Assembly (NCBI RefSeq): GCF_023973825.1
Contig: NC_090127.1
Coordinates: 620,001 to 684,000, forward strand
Length of the DNA stretch: 64,000 bases
Direction: 5' to 3'
Source of the DNA: Plasmodium brasilianum
Lineage: Eukaryota > Apicomplexa > Aconoidasida > Haemosporida > Plasmodiidae
Below, one piece after another: positions 39,856-50,820 of the stretch (the stretch's first letter is position 1; every line of letters begins with the position of its first letter). The notes under the pieces are model-generated. The model was given only the letters and a program-made list of their open reading frames with translations, was not told where the DNA came from and searched no databases. The position numbers and the translations under genes are program-made.

Positions 39856-42800
39856 ATGAGTACTGAAAGGAGCGAAATTCTTTTAGAAGATAAAAGTTCA
39901 CTATTTAAAAAAAGAAGAAAAAAATGTAAAATAACACGTAAACGTAAAAAAATAAAATTATATTACAAAAGGAAATCTCAAGAAAAAAAAAAAAAAAATT
40001 ATAAAATTTTTAAAAATAATACAAAAATTACAAAAAGAAGGAAATTAAAAAAGAGTTATAAAAACATAAATTTTGTTATGCAGAATGATAACCTGATGAA
40101 ACTTATTCAGATAGATACCAGTGAAGAAAGTATAAGGTATTATGAACAAGCAGGCTACGAGGATTCAATAGTTGCATGCCATGTGGAAAAAATAAAAATG
40201 GAGTTATGCTCTAGGAAAGAGAATGCTTATTCAGGCTATACCAGCCCCAATGAGAACAAAAATGGTACTACTAGGATTAACGATAGTGGTGGTAGCAGTA
40301 GTAATAATGGTATTAGTGGTAGAGGTAATCACAGTCGTAGTAGTAGTCGCTGTAGTAGTGATATATGCATAGAGAGAACTGATGGCTTCACTTGTGTACA
40401 CGATGACCGCGGCAATGAAAAAGGGAATGTAGTAAATATTTCAAAAGAAATTGTGAGAACAGCTGAAAATTGTAAAAGTAACTCAAGCAGCCCAGGAAGC
40501 ACAAGCTACCCAAGCAACCATTTCAATTTGAGTACCCAAAAAAAGACAGAATTTTTCAAAGCGCAGAAAAATAACTGTGCTACATGCATAGCTACAACGA
40601 TAAGCACAAAGAAACATTTTCTGCAAACGGACAGATTAAGAGAGAACGACAAACGTTCCAGAAATGTTCAGAAAAAAAGATTACACGGTGAAAGTGATTC
40701 TACTGTTTTAAAATGTGAAGAAGAATATGCATCTAATGTAAACAGGGTAAAGAGCATCATAGATGAGATGCCAGTTCAGGAATATAAAATCGTAGAAAAG
40801 GAAAATACTACTACTTATAAGAGCAGTTCTGATCGTGCTACTAGTTGTGACGATATGAATTATGTTCACGTAATACTAAAATACGAACAGGAGGGGAAAC
40901 AAAAAAATTTAATTTTTGAAAAATCGCAAAACAAAGTGTGTGCTATAAGAGCAGACGCTTTTGCAAATATTACTTCTAATACAGAGGACAAAGAAGGGAG
41001 GGATCCAGAAACAGAAGGGGGTGGAAAGGTTGAAGGGACTCATCACAAGGGAGGAAACAGAAGTAGTAGTAGTGCAGGGGAAAATGGAAGTAGCGGTATA
41101 GCAGGGGAAAATGGAAGTAGCGGTATAGCAGGGGGAAATGGAAGTAGTAGCATAGCACGGGGAAATGGAAGTAGTAGCATAACAGGGGGAAATAGTTGCA
41201 GAGCAAGTGGTAATAGAAGTAACGGGAATCATAATAGCCGCACCCATAGAGGAAATCCCTATGGGAGAAGACGCAAAAATGTAACGCAGGATCCAATTAT
41301 CGAGCCCGTTAGTAAAAATATATCATATGGTGAAAATCAAGATAGAGGTAAGTTCCCAGATGACCAAAAGTTTATATCAGATATAGAGGACATATCAGCT
41401 GATGGATTTAAAAAATTATTAATTTGTATGAAAAATAACATAAAAGAAATATGTGAAATATTAGAAAATTTAAGCGAAGAAAAATTGGTTTATTTGTCTC
41501 TTCCTTTTAATGAAAATTATGAAATAGTAAAATACTTTTATTTATTGTCTATAAAAAAAATTGATAAAATGATAAAATTGTTAAATGTAGATAACTATAA
41601 AAGTTTTATATTACTATTTGACGAAAATAAAATAACAGAAATTGTGAATAACGTTTCTTTAAATACATCGATAAGTATTTTATTGCATTTACCTCAACAC
41701 AAATTAACACATATATTTAGCCAGATGAATGTTAAAAATATTATAAAATTAATAAATGTAATACCTTTGTGTAAATTCTATTATATTGTAGAATGCATAC
41801 CTATAGAGATAATTAGTCCTCTATCTAATAATATTACTTATGAAAAATTATGTATTATTCATAATTCCTTATCTTCAAATAGCTTGGATCTATTAACAAA
41901 CAATTTGTGTATAAAAACAGTTAACAGACTTATAACTGATTTACCCATATACAAATCGATAAAAATTTTGAAAAGTTTGCCCCCCAAAAAAATTGCAGAT
42001 TCGATTAATGTAAATTCTGCTTCTTTCAATTTTTCTGTCCAGTTGTACACATCTTTTAGTGCACATGAAATAATCGAAATAATGACTCATCTGAATATGA
42101 AATGTATAGGAATTTTACTAAAAGAATGTTGTAAATTAACCAAAATTGTTTTGTATATTAATTACCACATATCTGTTGATAAATTTAAATTAATTGTCCA
42201 GAAATTACCAACAAAGTTTTTAAAAAAAATTATAAATGATATATCACTAAAATTATTAGTAGTATTCTTTATATCCTTTTCTAAAAAAAAGACAGTGCCT
42301 TGTTTGTATGTTCTATCACGTAAAAAGTTAAATTACATTTTGCATAAGATGCCAGAAAAAAAAAAAATAATAATAATAATACGTTCAATACTTGAGAAAA
42401 ATTATACGAAAAATACATGTAAAAAGTGGGAAAGAAAAAACCAAAAGTTAATTAACCAAATGGATGATAAAAATGTATGCCTTATTTTAAATATGTTGAA
42501 AGGTCGAGATTACCTTCATTTTTGTAAGCTATTATTATATTCTAATAAAATACAAAATATTATTAATACTGCTATACATAATAATGATGATAAAAAAACT
42601 GCAACTATTATTCTCTATTTACCTATTAACAATATTATACAAATAGTTCAAATGTTTGAGGAGAAGAAGTTAGACAGAATAAGCAAATATTTTCCCATCT
42701 ATATAAACGATAGAATTATAAAATCTAATGTTTCTATTCATAATCAAATTAGCAAAATACAGCAAATATTTATTATGTGTAGACTACTTCGATTGAGACA

Positions 42801-45800
42801 TATTTGTTTTAATTCTCATATTATTAGAACATATACACAAAACGTTAAGTCTAACTACATTGTACATAGAAAAATGAATCACATAATTCATAGCATAAAT
42901 TTAAAAAATTATAAAAAATTTTTAAATAATATTTCTTGTGCCAAAATTATCGATATGGTTAATACCATAGACAATGTTATGTCTAAAAATACTTATAATG
43001 AAAATAAATTAGTTAACTGTATTTTTATTTTCTTCAATATATATCATCAAAATGGGGCAAAAAATTGTGTGGGGAAAGAATTTCTTTTTCAAAAAGAGAG
43101 TAACAAAAAAAACATAATTAAATATAGATGTAAAAAAGATTTATCATTATGTAAAAGTCTATCACATATTAGGAACACCTCTTTTGACAACACTAAAAAG
43201 TGTTATCCTTTTCAAAATATAAATAGGGCGAATACTTCAAATGAGAACAAATCTGGAAAAATAAATTTCCCTATACAAAAAAGAGTGCTCACTTATGTCA
43301 GCAGTGAATCGGAAAACAATATAGTTCCCTTGGTCATCCCCTCAGGAAAATCTATTATTAGCAAATTAAGAAACAATTTCTGCGCATTTTTGATAAACCT
43401 AGTTTCGTTCATTAAATTGCACATTCAGGAATACGTCCTACTATCCCCTGCTAATATCAAGAATGGCAAGTGTGATATCTCCGCGTATTGTGGAAACTAT
43501 GCTCAGTATGACAAGTGCGATAACTGCGATCACTGTATCAAACATGGAAATAGCAAAGTTATTGTGAAGAACATTCCAAATGGGTTAAACAGTGCAGTTC
43601 GGATAAATGCATACACAGAAAACCATTGCAGTAGTGATAACAAGATACTTACTAATAATGATGAACCGACGTTAATATGTAATCCCCTCTGGGGAAAGGA
43701 ATACATATATAGTAAAATTATTTTTAATGCGGTAAGAAGAATTATGAAAAATATTTTTTCAACTGTTAAAAAAATAAATCAAATGGAAAATTCATCATAT
43801 ATCAAAAAGCACATTTCTATATTAAATATTGTTAATTCAAATATTGTACATTTTAAAGATCATACAAAACAGAGCGTATTAAACATGCTAAATGAAAAGG
43901 CTGTCTTGAAAGAGATTAAAACACCATGTAGATATTATACAGATGGACACATTAATTATAGTGGAAAAAGTAATAGACAAAAAAATTCTGGTGGTAAAAA
44001 GTTCTTTATCAAACATCATTCTGGTAAGAATAGAGAATGCGATGAAAAAGGCGAAAAAATAGGAGAAATAAAAGGCGAAAAAATGGGAGAAATAAAAGGC
44101 GAAAAAATGGGAGAAATAAAAGGCGAAAAAATGGGAGAAATAAAAGGCGAAAAAATGGGAGAAATAAAAGGCGAAAAAATAGGAGAAATAATAGGCGAAA
44201 AAATGGGAGAAATAAAAGGCGAAAAAATAGGAGAAATAATAGGCGAAAAAATGGGAGAAATAATAGGCGAACAAAAATACGAAAAAAAGGAATTTACAAT
44301 TAAGACCAAACAGACAACTAATGAAACAATGCTTAAGTATGACAGCAAAGGGGAAAAAAAAAGTAAATTTAAATTAACCAAAATGCAAGAAATACAAGAT
44401 GAAAAAACAGTTTTAGGAAAAAATGAGAGGAACAAATTAGAACAAATAAGTAGCAATAGAATAGACTTTAACATTCCAGGTGATGACTTATTATTACATA
44501 ATGAAAAAGAACTATTACGGCACTTATCTATTGATGTGCCAATATATTCAAAGAGTAAAGAAATTGCTCTTTTCGATATCAATCACAAGGGAAAACGTCC
44601 ATACAGTGGTGCAACTAGTGATGAAGCAAGTGAGGCGCGAAATAACGGGGAAAATATCATACCGAATAGCATAGCTATTAATGTGCAGAATAATACAAAC
44701 AAAACGCAAGCTCCTTCCTGGGATAACCAATTGGTAACATCCTCTACATACAAACAGAATAAAAGTGAAGCCAGTGAAGTAGGTAGAAATACAGATAAGA
44801 AAAGTTATTTCTTTAAAAGATTAGCTTATTTTCAAAACATATCCATATTTAAAAAATTACCTCGAAGAAAAAAAAATATTTTTCATAGTACACGAAATTT
44901 ATCGCTAGCTAACAATTTTAATAGTGCTAAAGGTGCACGCCAAAAAATTTTTGGCACCATAAATAATAGAATAAATTCGAAAAATGCGAAACGTGTACAT
45001 TCAAGAAAAAAGGGTATAGGAAGTGGATCTGGTATATCAGGCGGATCGGGCACAGCGGATGAAGCGGACGGAGCACGCAGGGAAAACGCATCATCGGGCG
45101 TGAGCAAAAGCAACAAGGAAAAAACCTGCTGCTTAAAATTCATATTCATGCTAAATGATGCTCACCTAGAGCATGGCACTAACAAGAATGCTACTCTAGT
45201 ACTAAACCTATTTTTTCTTAGAAAAAAAAAGCTTTTTAAAAATTATGACTACACAATTTCTGGAAGCTCATTAAATATACATATAAATAATAAAGGATAC
45301 GAAAAATTTGTAAACGTTAATCCTGATCACAAGGACACATTTTGTTACATTAACTCAAATATCATTTCGCTAAATTATGATATTACTGATAATAGTAGTA
45401 GAATTAGCAATAGTAATAATAATAGTAACAATAATAGTAACAATAATAGTAATAATAGTAGTAATAATAACAATAATAATAATAGTAATAATAACAATAA
45501 TAATAATGAAACTATCAAAAATTTGTATTCACTAACGTCTAACATGTCTTTTCCAATGTCCAATATTAGAAACAATTTTGCTCTTAACTGTGATGTTTAC
45601 AATATATCGAATAAAAACACAAATGATGGAAAGAATTTTCAAAAAATTATAACATTCGCATCTACAAAAATAAGCAAAAAGTTAACAAAATCGACCAGAG
45701 AAATATATCACAATTTAAATAGTAACATTACCTTATTATGGTCCTCCAAAGAATTAGGATACATATTTTTAGATGCCCATAAATCATTATATATAAATAT

Positions 45801-48800
45801 TAATGATTCTTCAAATCGTTTGCGAATAAATTTGAGTAGGCAAAACAATGATATATCACAAGGGGGCGTTACCTACAAAAAAGACAGTCTATTTTTTGTT
45901 AAAGATATTAAAGAAAAAATAAGTCTCAGAAAAATAAAAACAATGTTTTCCAAGATATTCGAAAGGAAAAAATCCAATTATCGTATGAACTATTTAATGC
46001 CAAAAAAAAGACAAAATGGAAAAATAGAGGAACAACAAAATAATAATTACTCCGAGAATAAAACTACTCTTAACGGAAAAAGAGAGTACTGTGCGAAGAT
46101 ATACAAAACTGATATAAGCGCAGATATAATTAAACAAGTACGCGCTAAATATGAGGAGAAACCAAAAGTAGAGGTCAACCTTACGGATGATGAAAATGAA
46201 ATATACTTCGGCGATGAATACTACCATTTTTATAATGAGGAGGGGGAGAAAGAGGAAGAAGAAGAGGAAGACGAAGAAAAGGATGACGATAATGACAAAG
46301 ATGAGAACGAAAAGAGTAACTTAAACGATCTTTCAAAATTTTCATATAAAGATATATCACTTCTATGCGAAGAACTAAATCAACAGAACAACATAACATA
46401 TAAAATGACGCACCAGTTGGAAAAGACAAATGATACGGTTAAAACTCAAAAAGAGGGCGCTAGTATTATGATCCTTCGTCATTCTACTCATGGACATAAA
46501 CACAAAGCGCTTAAACAGAAAACACTTAAATGCAACACAAACGATATTAATAATAATAACAACAAATTTCCGCTAAACAACAAACACAGTATAGTTATTA
46601 ACAGCTTTAACAATGTTATAAATGAAGCGCAAAAAAAATTATCTCTCAAGGAAAAAATAATTAATATGAAAATATTAGAAGATGCTAATTTAAATGCAAT
46701 ATCTCTCAATCCATTAACTGAAAGTGAAAAAGAAAAATTGCAAGAAATAAAAAAGAATGAGCTGAATAAAATTATTGAGGAAGAATTGCATAAAAGAAAT
46801 ATCAGTTATAAACCGCAGGACGTATATTCCTTGGGTAATTCCAGCTTTACTGATGATGAATTTAATATAATATTATACTTGGAAAAGAGGAAAAAAAAAA
46901 AGGACAAAAAAATTACAAAAAAAGAAAAAAAAGGTATACCATTTAAAAAAAGCGTTAAATATTTTATCCCGTCTAGTTTTAATGGTAGTAAAATATTTAA
47001 GTTAAAATTACTTTCCCTTATTGAAAATTCTCTGTGTAATTATAACGTTACATTGGATAACACTACTATCAACTGTAAAGGAAAAGACTATACTGAAAAT
47101 AAAAAAGATTTTTGCTGCATTTCACCTAAAAATAGTGCTCCTGTTTGTCATTTTTCAAGGAAACACCTCTACTATAATGCCTCTCCTACGAATGAGGAAA
47201 ACCCTTTATTTTTTTTTATAAATGAATATGAAGACCAGAAAAAATTAGAGGTAAAAATAGGGCTCGAAAAATATGCTCAGAGTGTGCAAAGTGTGCAAAA
47301 TGGAAAAAGTTTGCATAATGGGCAAAGTGTGCAAAATACACCTCATAAAAACACCCTAGCAGAAAAGGTTGATAATATCGCTTCTTTATATGATGGAAAG
47401 AACTCCTTTTTTAGCAGCGATAACAGTGTTAAATTATCAAATGAGTTGCTTATCAAAACAGAGAGGAAAATATTTCACCCTAGGAAAAATATAAATTCAG
47501 GAAATTATCTGCGGTGCGAAAAAAAAAAAAGAAGCACAGACAGCGAAAATAGTAACATCACTACAAACAAAATTAAACAAAACATGGGACAAGAGAAAAA
47601 TGAAATATTAAATAATTCTTCAACCCTTTTGGAGTTTGATTCATTTGATAGTGCCACATATTCTTTAGCAGATAAATTCTCATTAAATAAGTCAGAATTA
47701 TGCATGAAAAAAAAAGCTCTGAACAAATCAGGTATTATAACAAAAAAATGTACAGAAAATCCCAACATGCTCATAAATAAAATAAAAAAAAAAGACAAAA
47801 ATAACTCAAGAAATGGATCACAAAGAAGTGTATCAAAAATATCTATTAACAATAAAATACGGCATGAAAATATTCAATCTGTTACTAAACTATACCATGA
47901 ATCGAACAAATTTATTGATCATTCCGTGAAGGACTCCTTGAGAAGAAGTAACGGCACTATTGTTGAAATGGGTAAAAATTACAGTGCAAAAAATAAAATA
48001 ATGAACCGCAAAATAGTTAGCAGAATAAGTCATAATAATTTATCTTTGAAATACAATGAAGTGGAGGATATAAATTTAAATAATAAATGCGAAGATTGCA
48101 ATATAAGCCCTATATTTCTTAGAAAACATAAAAAAGGTAGCAGCTCCTTGAATCAGGAAAAAATAAATCAACCAAAAACTTCTAATCCTCCACTGTACGA
48201 GGAAGAATCAGATAAACGTTCACACTTCAGCTTAGGGGAATATTGTGTAAAAAAAGAAGAGGATGAACATATACATTTAGCACAAATAGAGGAAGATTGC
48301 TTAAATGGATTTCTAAACTGTGAAAGGAGAGCTAACAATTCCGTTGGTAATAGTAGCAAAGGTAATACTAATAACAGCAATTGCCACAGTAATTATTGCA
48401 ATGATAGCAATAACAGCAATTGCTACAGTAATTATTGCAATAATAGCAATAACAGCAATAGTATTATTAATAATAGCAGTACTAGCAATAATAGCAATTG
48501 CAGTAGTAATATCAATGATAGTAATTGCAGCAGCAGCAATAATGGTGGAGAGGGCAGGAAAGAAAAATTGGGCTTCTTAAATTTGCACTGTTTGCTGGAA
48601 AATAGAGAAGAAAATTTTTACTTAATCAGCGAGGGTTGTGCTAACGCTAGTAATTATGTTAAGGATAACATGTTAATCCATACAAAATTATACAATGAAA
48701 TTTTCAATATAAAAAAGAATGATATGTTGATATCAGACAAGTTCACTATACTTAATAATATGTCAAATGAATCATATAAAGATAACATATTCTGTGTACA

Positions 48801-49437
48801 TAAAAAAAAAAAAATTTTATGTAATATATGTGGAGATATATTAAAAAGAAATATTTTAAATAATTTATTCTTTTTCAGAATAACGATAATAAATAAAAAA
48901 GGTCTTTTTTCAAAACACGTAATTATCAACATTTATTATCAGAGTCCTTTAATCAAAGCTCACTTTACCGAAAAAGATAAAATTAAATATTCCTTTGAAA
49001 AAAACTCAAAGGATTATAATTTAAAAATTGTCGTTATAAATAAAAATAAATTACACAAAAAATTTTCCTGGTCAAAATCAAAATTTTTTAGAAAATGTCT
49101 AGAAATCCAGTTGATAAGCACATTAGAAAATGTTGGACAGTTGCAAAATGTGCAAAACGGAAATACACAAAGCCGAAATACCCATAACCAAGGTGTTCAA
49201 AAATATACACAAGAGCAATCTTATTATTCTAAAAAAGAGTCAAATCCTTCTAATGACAATGAGGAGAGGGATCCTTTTGCAACAAAGAAAAAGTCTTTAT
49301 CCTATGAACAAATGAATGACTATTCAAAAAGCTTATCAAAAATGAGTCAAATAAATGATTTTTCCCCCTGCACATATAATAACTCGCATTTTGCTATACT
49401 CAGCTTTAGCATCCTTGATGACAAAAATAAGAAGTAA
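39856..49437 (+). CDS. Very large single-exon protein of unknown function with a helical-repeat region
   Basis: 3193 residues, uninterrupted. The first 70 residues are strongly basic (KKRRKKCKITRKRKKIKLYY), which could act in nuclear or nucleolar targeting. Ser/Gly/Asn-rich linkers follow (GNGSSS repeats near 41080-41190). Residues about 518-1000 form an ordered, Asn-poor region of short helices recurring every 20-25 residues. They have an L..LP pattern (SISILLHLPQHKLTHIFSQM, SIKILKSLPPKKIADSI), resembling the superhelix of MgtE-N/FliG-type repeats. Later come an eight-residue GEKMGEIK array (about 1398-1473), a poly-Asn stretch (about 1846-1884), an acidic run (EKEEEEEEDEEKDDDNDKDE) and many charged, low-complexity segments. 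A CxxC (LCNICGDIL) occurs near the C-terminus. I know of no named family; the repeat similarity is a structural impression only. The 3' end is 7 bp from a convergent gene. Confidence 0.9.
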   Translation: MSTERSEILLEDKSSLFKKRRKKCKITRKRKKIKLYYKRKSQEKKKKNYKIFKNNTKITKRRKLKKSYKNINFVMQNDNLMKLIQIDTSEESIRYYEQAGYEDSIVACHVEKIKMELCSRKENAYSGYTSPNENKNGTTRINDSGGSSSNNGISGRGNHSRSSSRCSSDICIERTDGFTCVHDDRGNEKGNVVNISKEIVRTAENCKSNSSSPGSTSYPSNHFNLSTQKKTEFFKAQKNNCATCIATTISTKKHFLQTDRLRENDKRSRNVQKKRLHGESDSTVLKCEEEYASNVNRVKSIIDEMPVQEYKIVEKENTTTYKSSSDRATSCDDMNYVHVILKYEQEGKQKNLIFEKSQNKVCAIRADAFANITSNTEDKEGRDPETEGGGKVEGTHHKGGNRSSSSAGENGSSGIAGENGSSGIAGGNGSSSIARGNGSSSITGGNSCRASGNRSNGNHNSRTHRGNPYGRRRKNVTQDPIIEPVSKNISYGENQDRGKFPDDQKFISDIEDISADGFKKLLICMKNNIKEICEILENLSEEKLVYLSLPFNENYEIVKYFYLLSIKKIDKMIKLLNVDNYKSFILLFDENKITEIVNNVSLNTSISILLHLPQHKLTHIFSQMNVKNIIKLINVIPLCKFYYIVECIPIEIISPLSNNITYEKLCIIHNSLSSNSLDLLTNNLCIKTVNRLITDLPIYKSIKILKSLPPKKIADSINVNSASFNFSVQLYTSFSAHEIIEIMTHLNMKCIGILLKECCKLTKIVLYINYHISVDKFKLIVQKLPTKFLKKIINDISLKLLVVFFISFSKKKTVPCLYVLSRKKLNYILHKMPEKKKIIIIIRSILEKNYTKNTCKKWERKNQKLINQMDDKNVCLILNMLKGRDYLHFCKLLLYSNKIQNIINTAIHNNDDKKTATIILYLPINNIIQIVQMFEEKKLDRISKYFPIYINDRIIKSNVSIHNQISKIQQIFIMCRLLRLRHICFNSHIIRTYTQNVKSNYIVHRKMNHIIHSINLKNYKKFLNNISCAKIIDMVNTIDNVMSKNTYNENKLVNCIFIFFNIYHQNGAKNCVGKEFLFQKESNKKNIIKYRCKKDLSLCKSLSHIRNTSFDNTKKCYPFQNINRANTSNENKSGKINFPIQKRVLTYVSSESENNIVPLVIPSGKSIISKLRNNFCAFLINLVSFIKLHIQEYVLLSPANIKNGKCDISAYCGNYAQYDKCDNCDHCIKHGNSKVIVKNIPNGLNSAVRINAYTENHCSSDNKILTNNDEPTLICNPLWGKEYIYSKIIFNAVRRIMKNIFSTVKKINQMENSSYIKKHISILNIVNSNIVHFKDHTKQSVLNMLNEKAVLKEIKTPCRYYTDGHINYSGKSNRQKNSGGKKFFIKHHSGKNRECDEKGEKIGEIKGEKMGEIKGEKMGEIKGEKMGEIKGEKMGEIKGEKIGEIIGEKMGEIKGEKIGEIIGEKMGEIIGEQKYEKKEFTIKTKQTTNETMLKYDSKGEKKSKFKLTKMQEIQDEKTVLGKNERNKLEQISSNRIDFNIPGDDLLLHNEKELLRHLSIDVPIYSKSKEIALFDINHKGKRPYSGATSDEASEARNNGENIIPNSIAINVQNNTNKTQAPSWDNQLVTSSTYKQNKSEASEVGRNTDKKSYFFKRLAYFQNISIFKKLPRRKKNIFHSTRNLSLANNFNSAKGARQKIFGTINNRINSKNAKRVHSRKKGIGSGSGISGGSGTADEADGARRENASSGVSKSNKEKTCCLKFIFMLNDAHLEHGTNKNATLVLNLFFLRKKKLFKNYDYTISGSSLNIHINNKGYEKFVNVNPDHKDTFCYINSNIISLNYDITDNSSRISNSNNNSNNNSNNNSNNSSNNNNNNNSNNNNNNNETIKNLYSLTSNMSFPMSNIRNNFALNCDVYNISNKNTNDGKNFQKIITFASTKISKKLTKSTREIYHNLNSNITLLWSSKELGYIFLDAHKSLYININDSSNRLRINLSRQNNDISQGGVTYKKDSLFFVKDIKEKISLRKIKTMFSKIFERKKSNYRMNYLMPKKRQNGKIEEQQNNNYSENKTTLNGKREYCAKIYKTDISADIIKQVRAKYEEKPKVEVNLTDDENEIYFGDEYYHFYNEEGEKEEEEEEDEEKDDDNDKDENEKSNLNDLSKFSYKDISLLCEELNQQNNITYKMTHQLEKTNDTVKTQKEGASIMILRHSTHGHKHKALKQKTLKCNTNDINNNNNKFPLNNKHSIVINSFNNVINEAQKKLSLKEKIINMKILEDANLNAISLNPLTESEKEKLQEIKKNELNKIIEEELHKRNISYKPQDVYSLGNSSFTDDEFNIILYLEKRKKKKDKKITKKEKKGIPFKKSVKYFIPSSFNGSKIFKLKLLSLIENSLCNYNVTLDNTTINCKGKDYTENKKDFCCISPKNSAPVCHFSRKHLYYNASPTNEENPLFFFINEYEDQKKLEVKIGLEKYAQSVQSVQNGKSLHNGQSVQNTPHKNTLAEKVDNIASLYDGKNSFFSSDNSVKLSNELLIKTERKIFHPRKNINSGNYLRCEKKKRSTDSENSNITTNKIKQNMGQEKNEILNNSSTLLEFDSFDSATYSLADKFSLNKSELCMKKKALNKSGIITKKCTENPNMLINKIKKKDKNNSRNGSQRSVSKISINNKIRHENIQSVTKLYHESNKFIDHSVKDSLRRSNGTIVEMGKNYSAKNKIMNRKIVSRISHNNLSLKYNEVEDINLNNKCEDCNISPIFLRKHKKGSSSLNQEKINQPKTSNPPLYEEESDKRSHFSLGEYCVKKEEDEHIHLAQIEEDCLNGFLNCERRANNSVGNSSKGNTNNSNCHSNYCNDSNNSNCYSNYCNNSNNSNSIINNSSTSNNSNCSSNINDSNCSSSNNGGEGRKEKLGFLNLHCLLENREENFYLISEGCANASNYVKDNMLIHTKLYNEIFNIKKNDMLISDKFTILNNMSNESYKDNIFCVHKKKKILCNICGDILKRNILNNLFFFRITIINKKGLFSKHVIINIYYQSPLIKAHFTEKDKIKYSFEKNSKDYNLKIVVINKNKLHKKFSWSKSKFFRKCLEIQLISTLENVGQLQNVQNGNTQSRNTHNQGVQKYTQEQSYYSKKESNPSNDNEERDPFATKKKSLSYEQMNDYSKSLSKMSQINDFSPCTYNNSHFAILSFSILDDKNKK
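44047..44273 (+). repeat. 24-bp tandem repeat encoding GEKMGEIK
   Basis: About nine to ten copies of GGCGAAAAAATGGGAGAAATAAAA, in frame in the 3193-residue gene, with ATG/ATA and AAA/ATA variants between copies. It encodes an amphipathic charged array. Confidence 0.92.
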
Positions 49438-49444
49438 CTATTCG

Positions 49445-49924
49445 TTATTCTTTCAATTGTTCCAATATTTTCAATTTTCCTACTTCTTCATTTTTATATT
49501 TATCTCTCTTCTCCAATATATGCATTTGCTTTCTTAACTTTTTGATTCTACATTTTATTATATGAATGCGAAAAAAAAAAAAAAAAAAAAAGGACGATTT
49601 CTAAATTTTTGCCCAATATATAAAAGAATTTGTTCGCACATTCCTTCTGCAAAAGAGATACTTCACTATTTTAACATATGAACATTTCAATATTAGAATG
49701 TTTGGATGATCTCTTACGTGCATTCCTATCACCTATTATTTTATAACTGCCTCATATTTATTTAATACCTTTGCTTCTTCTTTTTTGCAGGAAGTATGAA
49801 GTAGAGAGTTTTGTTGTTCCTTCCATAATGCTCTGTACAAATCGTTGATAAATTTTTTAAAAGTTTCAAAATTATAAGATGAAAAAATAAAAAAGGGGGA
49901 GGAAGAAGGCCTAATTATCTTCAT
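49445..49924 (-). CDS. Small spliced gene of unknown function
   Basis: Exon 1 (49924-49769) starts MKIIRPSSSPFFIFSSYNF and continues ETFKKFINDLYRALWKEQQN to CKKEEAK, ending in phase 0 at a GTATTA donor. A CTCTTTTGCAG acceptor opens a second block at 49646 reading KECANKFFYILGKNLEIV, running into a 21-T tract. The last block (49547-49445), after an ATGTAG acceptor, encodes IKKLRKQMHILEKRDKYKNE, then EVGKLKILEQLKE and TAA at 49447-49445. The join between blocks two and three is unresolved: either an intron or a homopolymer length change. The product would be about 105-115 residues, with a coiled-coil-like C-terminus and a DLYRALWKEQQ helix. The stop lies only 7 bp from the stop of the convergent 3193-residue gene, so 3' UTRs must overlap. 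Not recognised. Confidence 0.5.
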
Positions 49925-50820
49925 CAGAACGGTAGAAATCGGATTATACTACAAGGTGATAGTATCATTAAGCGTTACGATCTATAATTTTCCGTAACTC
50001 GTACTTATTCAGCAATTATTCTTTTTCTAAGTTTAAATTTTATGTTTTTTGCTGCCATCTACTTCCGCTTCTATTGGCTATTTTTCTTAAATTTCATTGG
50101 CTCTTTTTCTAGCATTCTTTGGCAACTTTTTTTAAATCAGTTTTTTCTTCCTTTTTTTTTTTTTTTTTTTTATCGTATTTATTTCATTTTCCCCTCGTTT
50201 TACTGTAGCTTTATTTGATTTAACTTTCACTTCCTTTTTTTTTTTTTTTATGTGTACGAGCACTTTTTACGTCTTCATATTGTATTATTCCTTCTCCCCA
50301 TTTTTACATGGTTTTTTTGTAGAACTAGTATATTCTCTCATCCAGATATTTATTTGTTTATTTGTTTATTTTTTTATTTTTTCGTTTGTTGTTTGTTTAT
50401 TTTATTTTATTTTTTTTTTTTTTCCGAAACTTCGAACATGCCAAATCGTAACCTATAAAATTTTCTAATACCTTCTAAAAATTTATGCTTCTATATTTAG
50501 TATACATTTTAAATTCATTCTTAGCATTATTATATATGAAAACTAAGAGAAGCAAAGTTTTAGCACATATTTATGAGAGTAATATGGGCAGAAGCTCATT
50601 TACTTTTTACACCATGTGATAAAGCTTGAGTAATTTACAAACAAAATAAAATAAATTAAAATGCAGTAAATTAAGATACGTTAATTTAAAATATAATAAA
50701 ATAAAATGCACATGAGAGAGAATAGCGCATGTTTACAATATAAGTCCGTCGTGTACCCCTTCAAGGAGAAACAGGGAAAAGCAGACGTATATATTGTTAT
50801 ATATGTACATATATACGTAA
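49925..50820. other. Intergenic region between divergent genes
   Basis: Pyrimidine-rich on the plus strand with poly-T runs (50153-50172, 50236-50249). It carries the upstream regions of the small minus gene and MTF. No supported ORF. Confidence 0.5.

Noticed and set aside
49736..49768. Read-through end (VLNKYEAVIK) of the small gene at 49924
   Set aside because: Codons are open, but a GT donor at 49768 and a strong CTCTTTTGCAG acceptor at 49647 support splicing instead; I keep read-through as the alternative.
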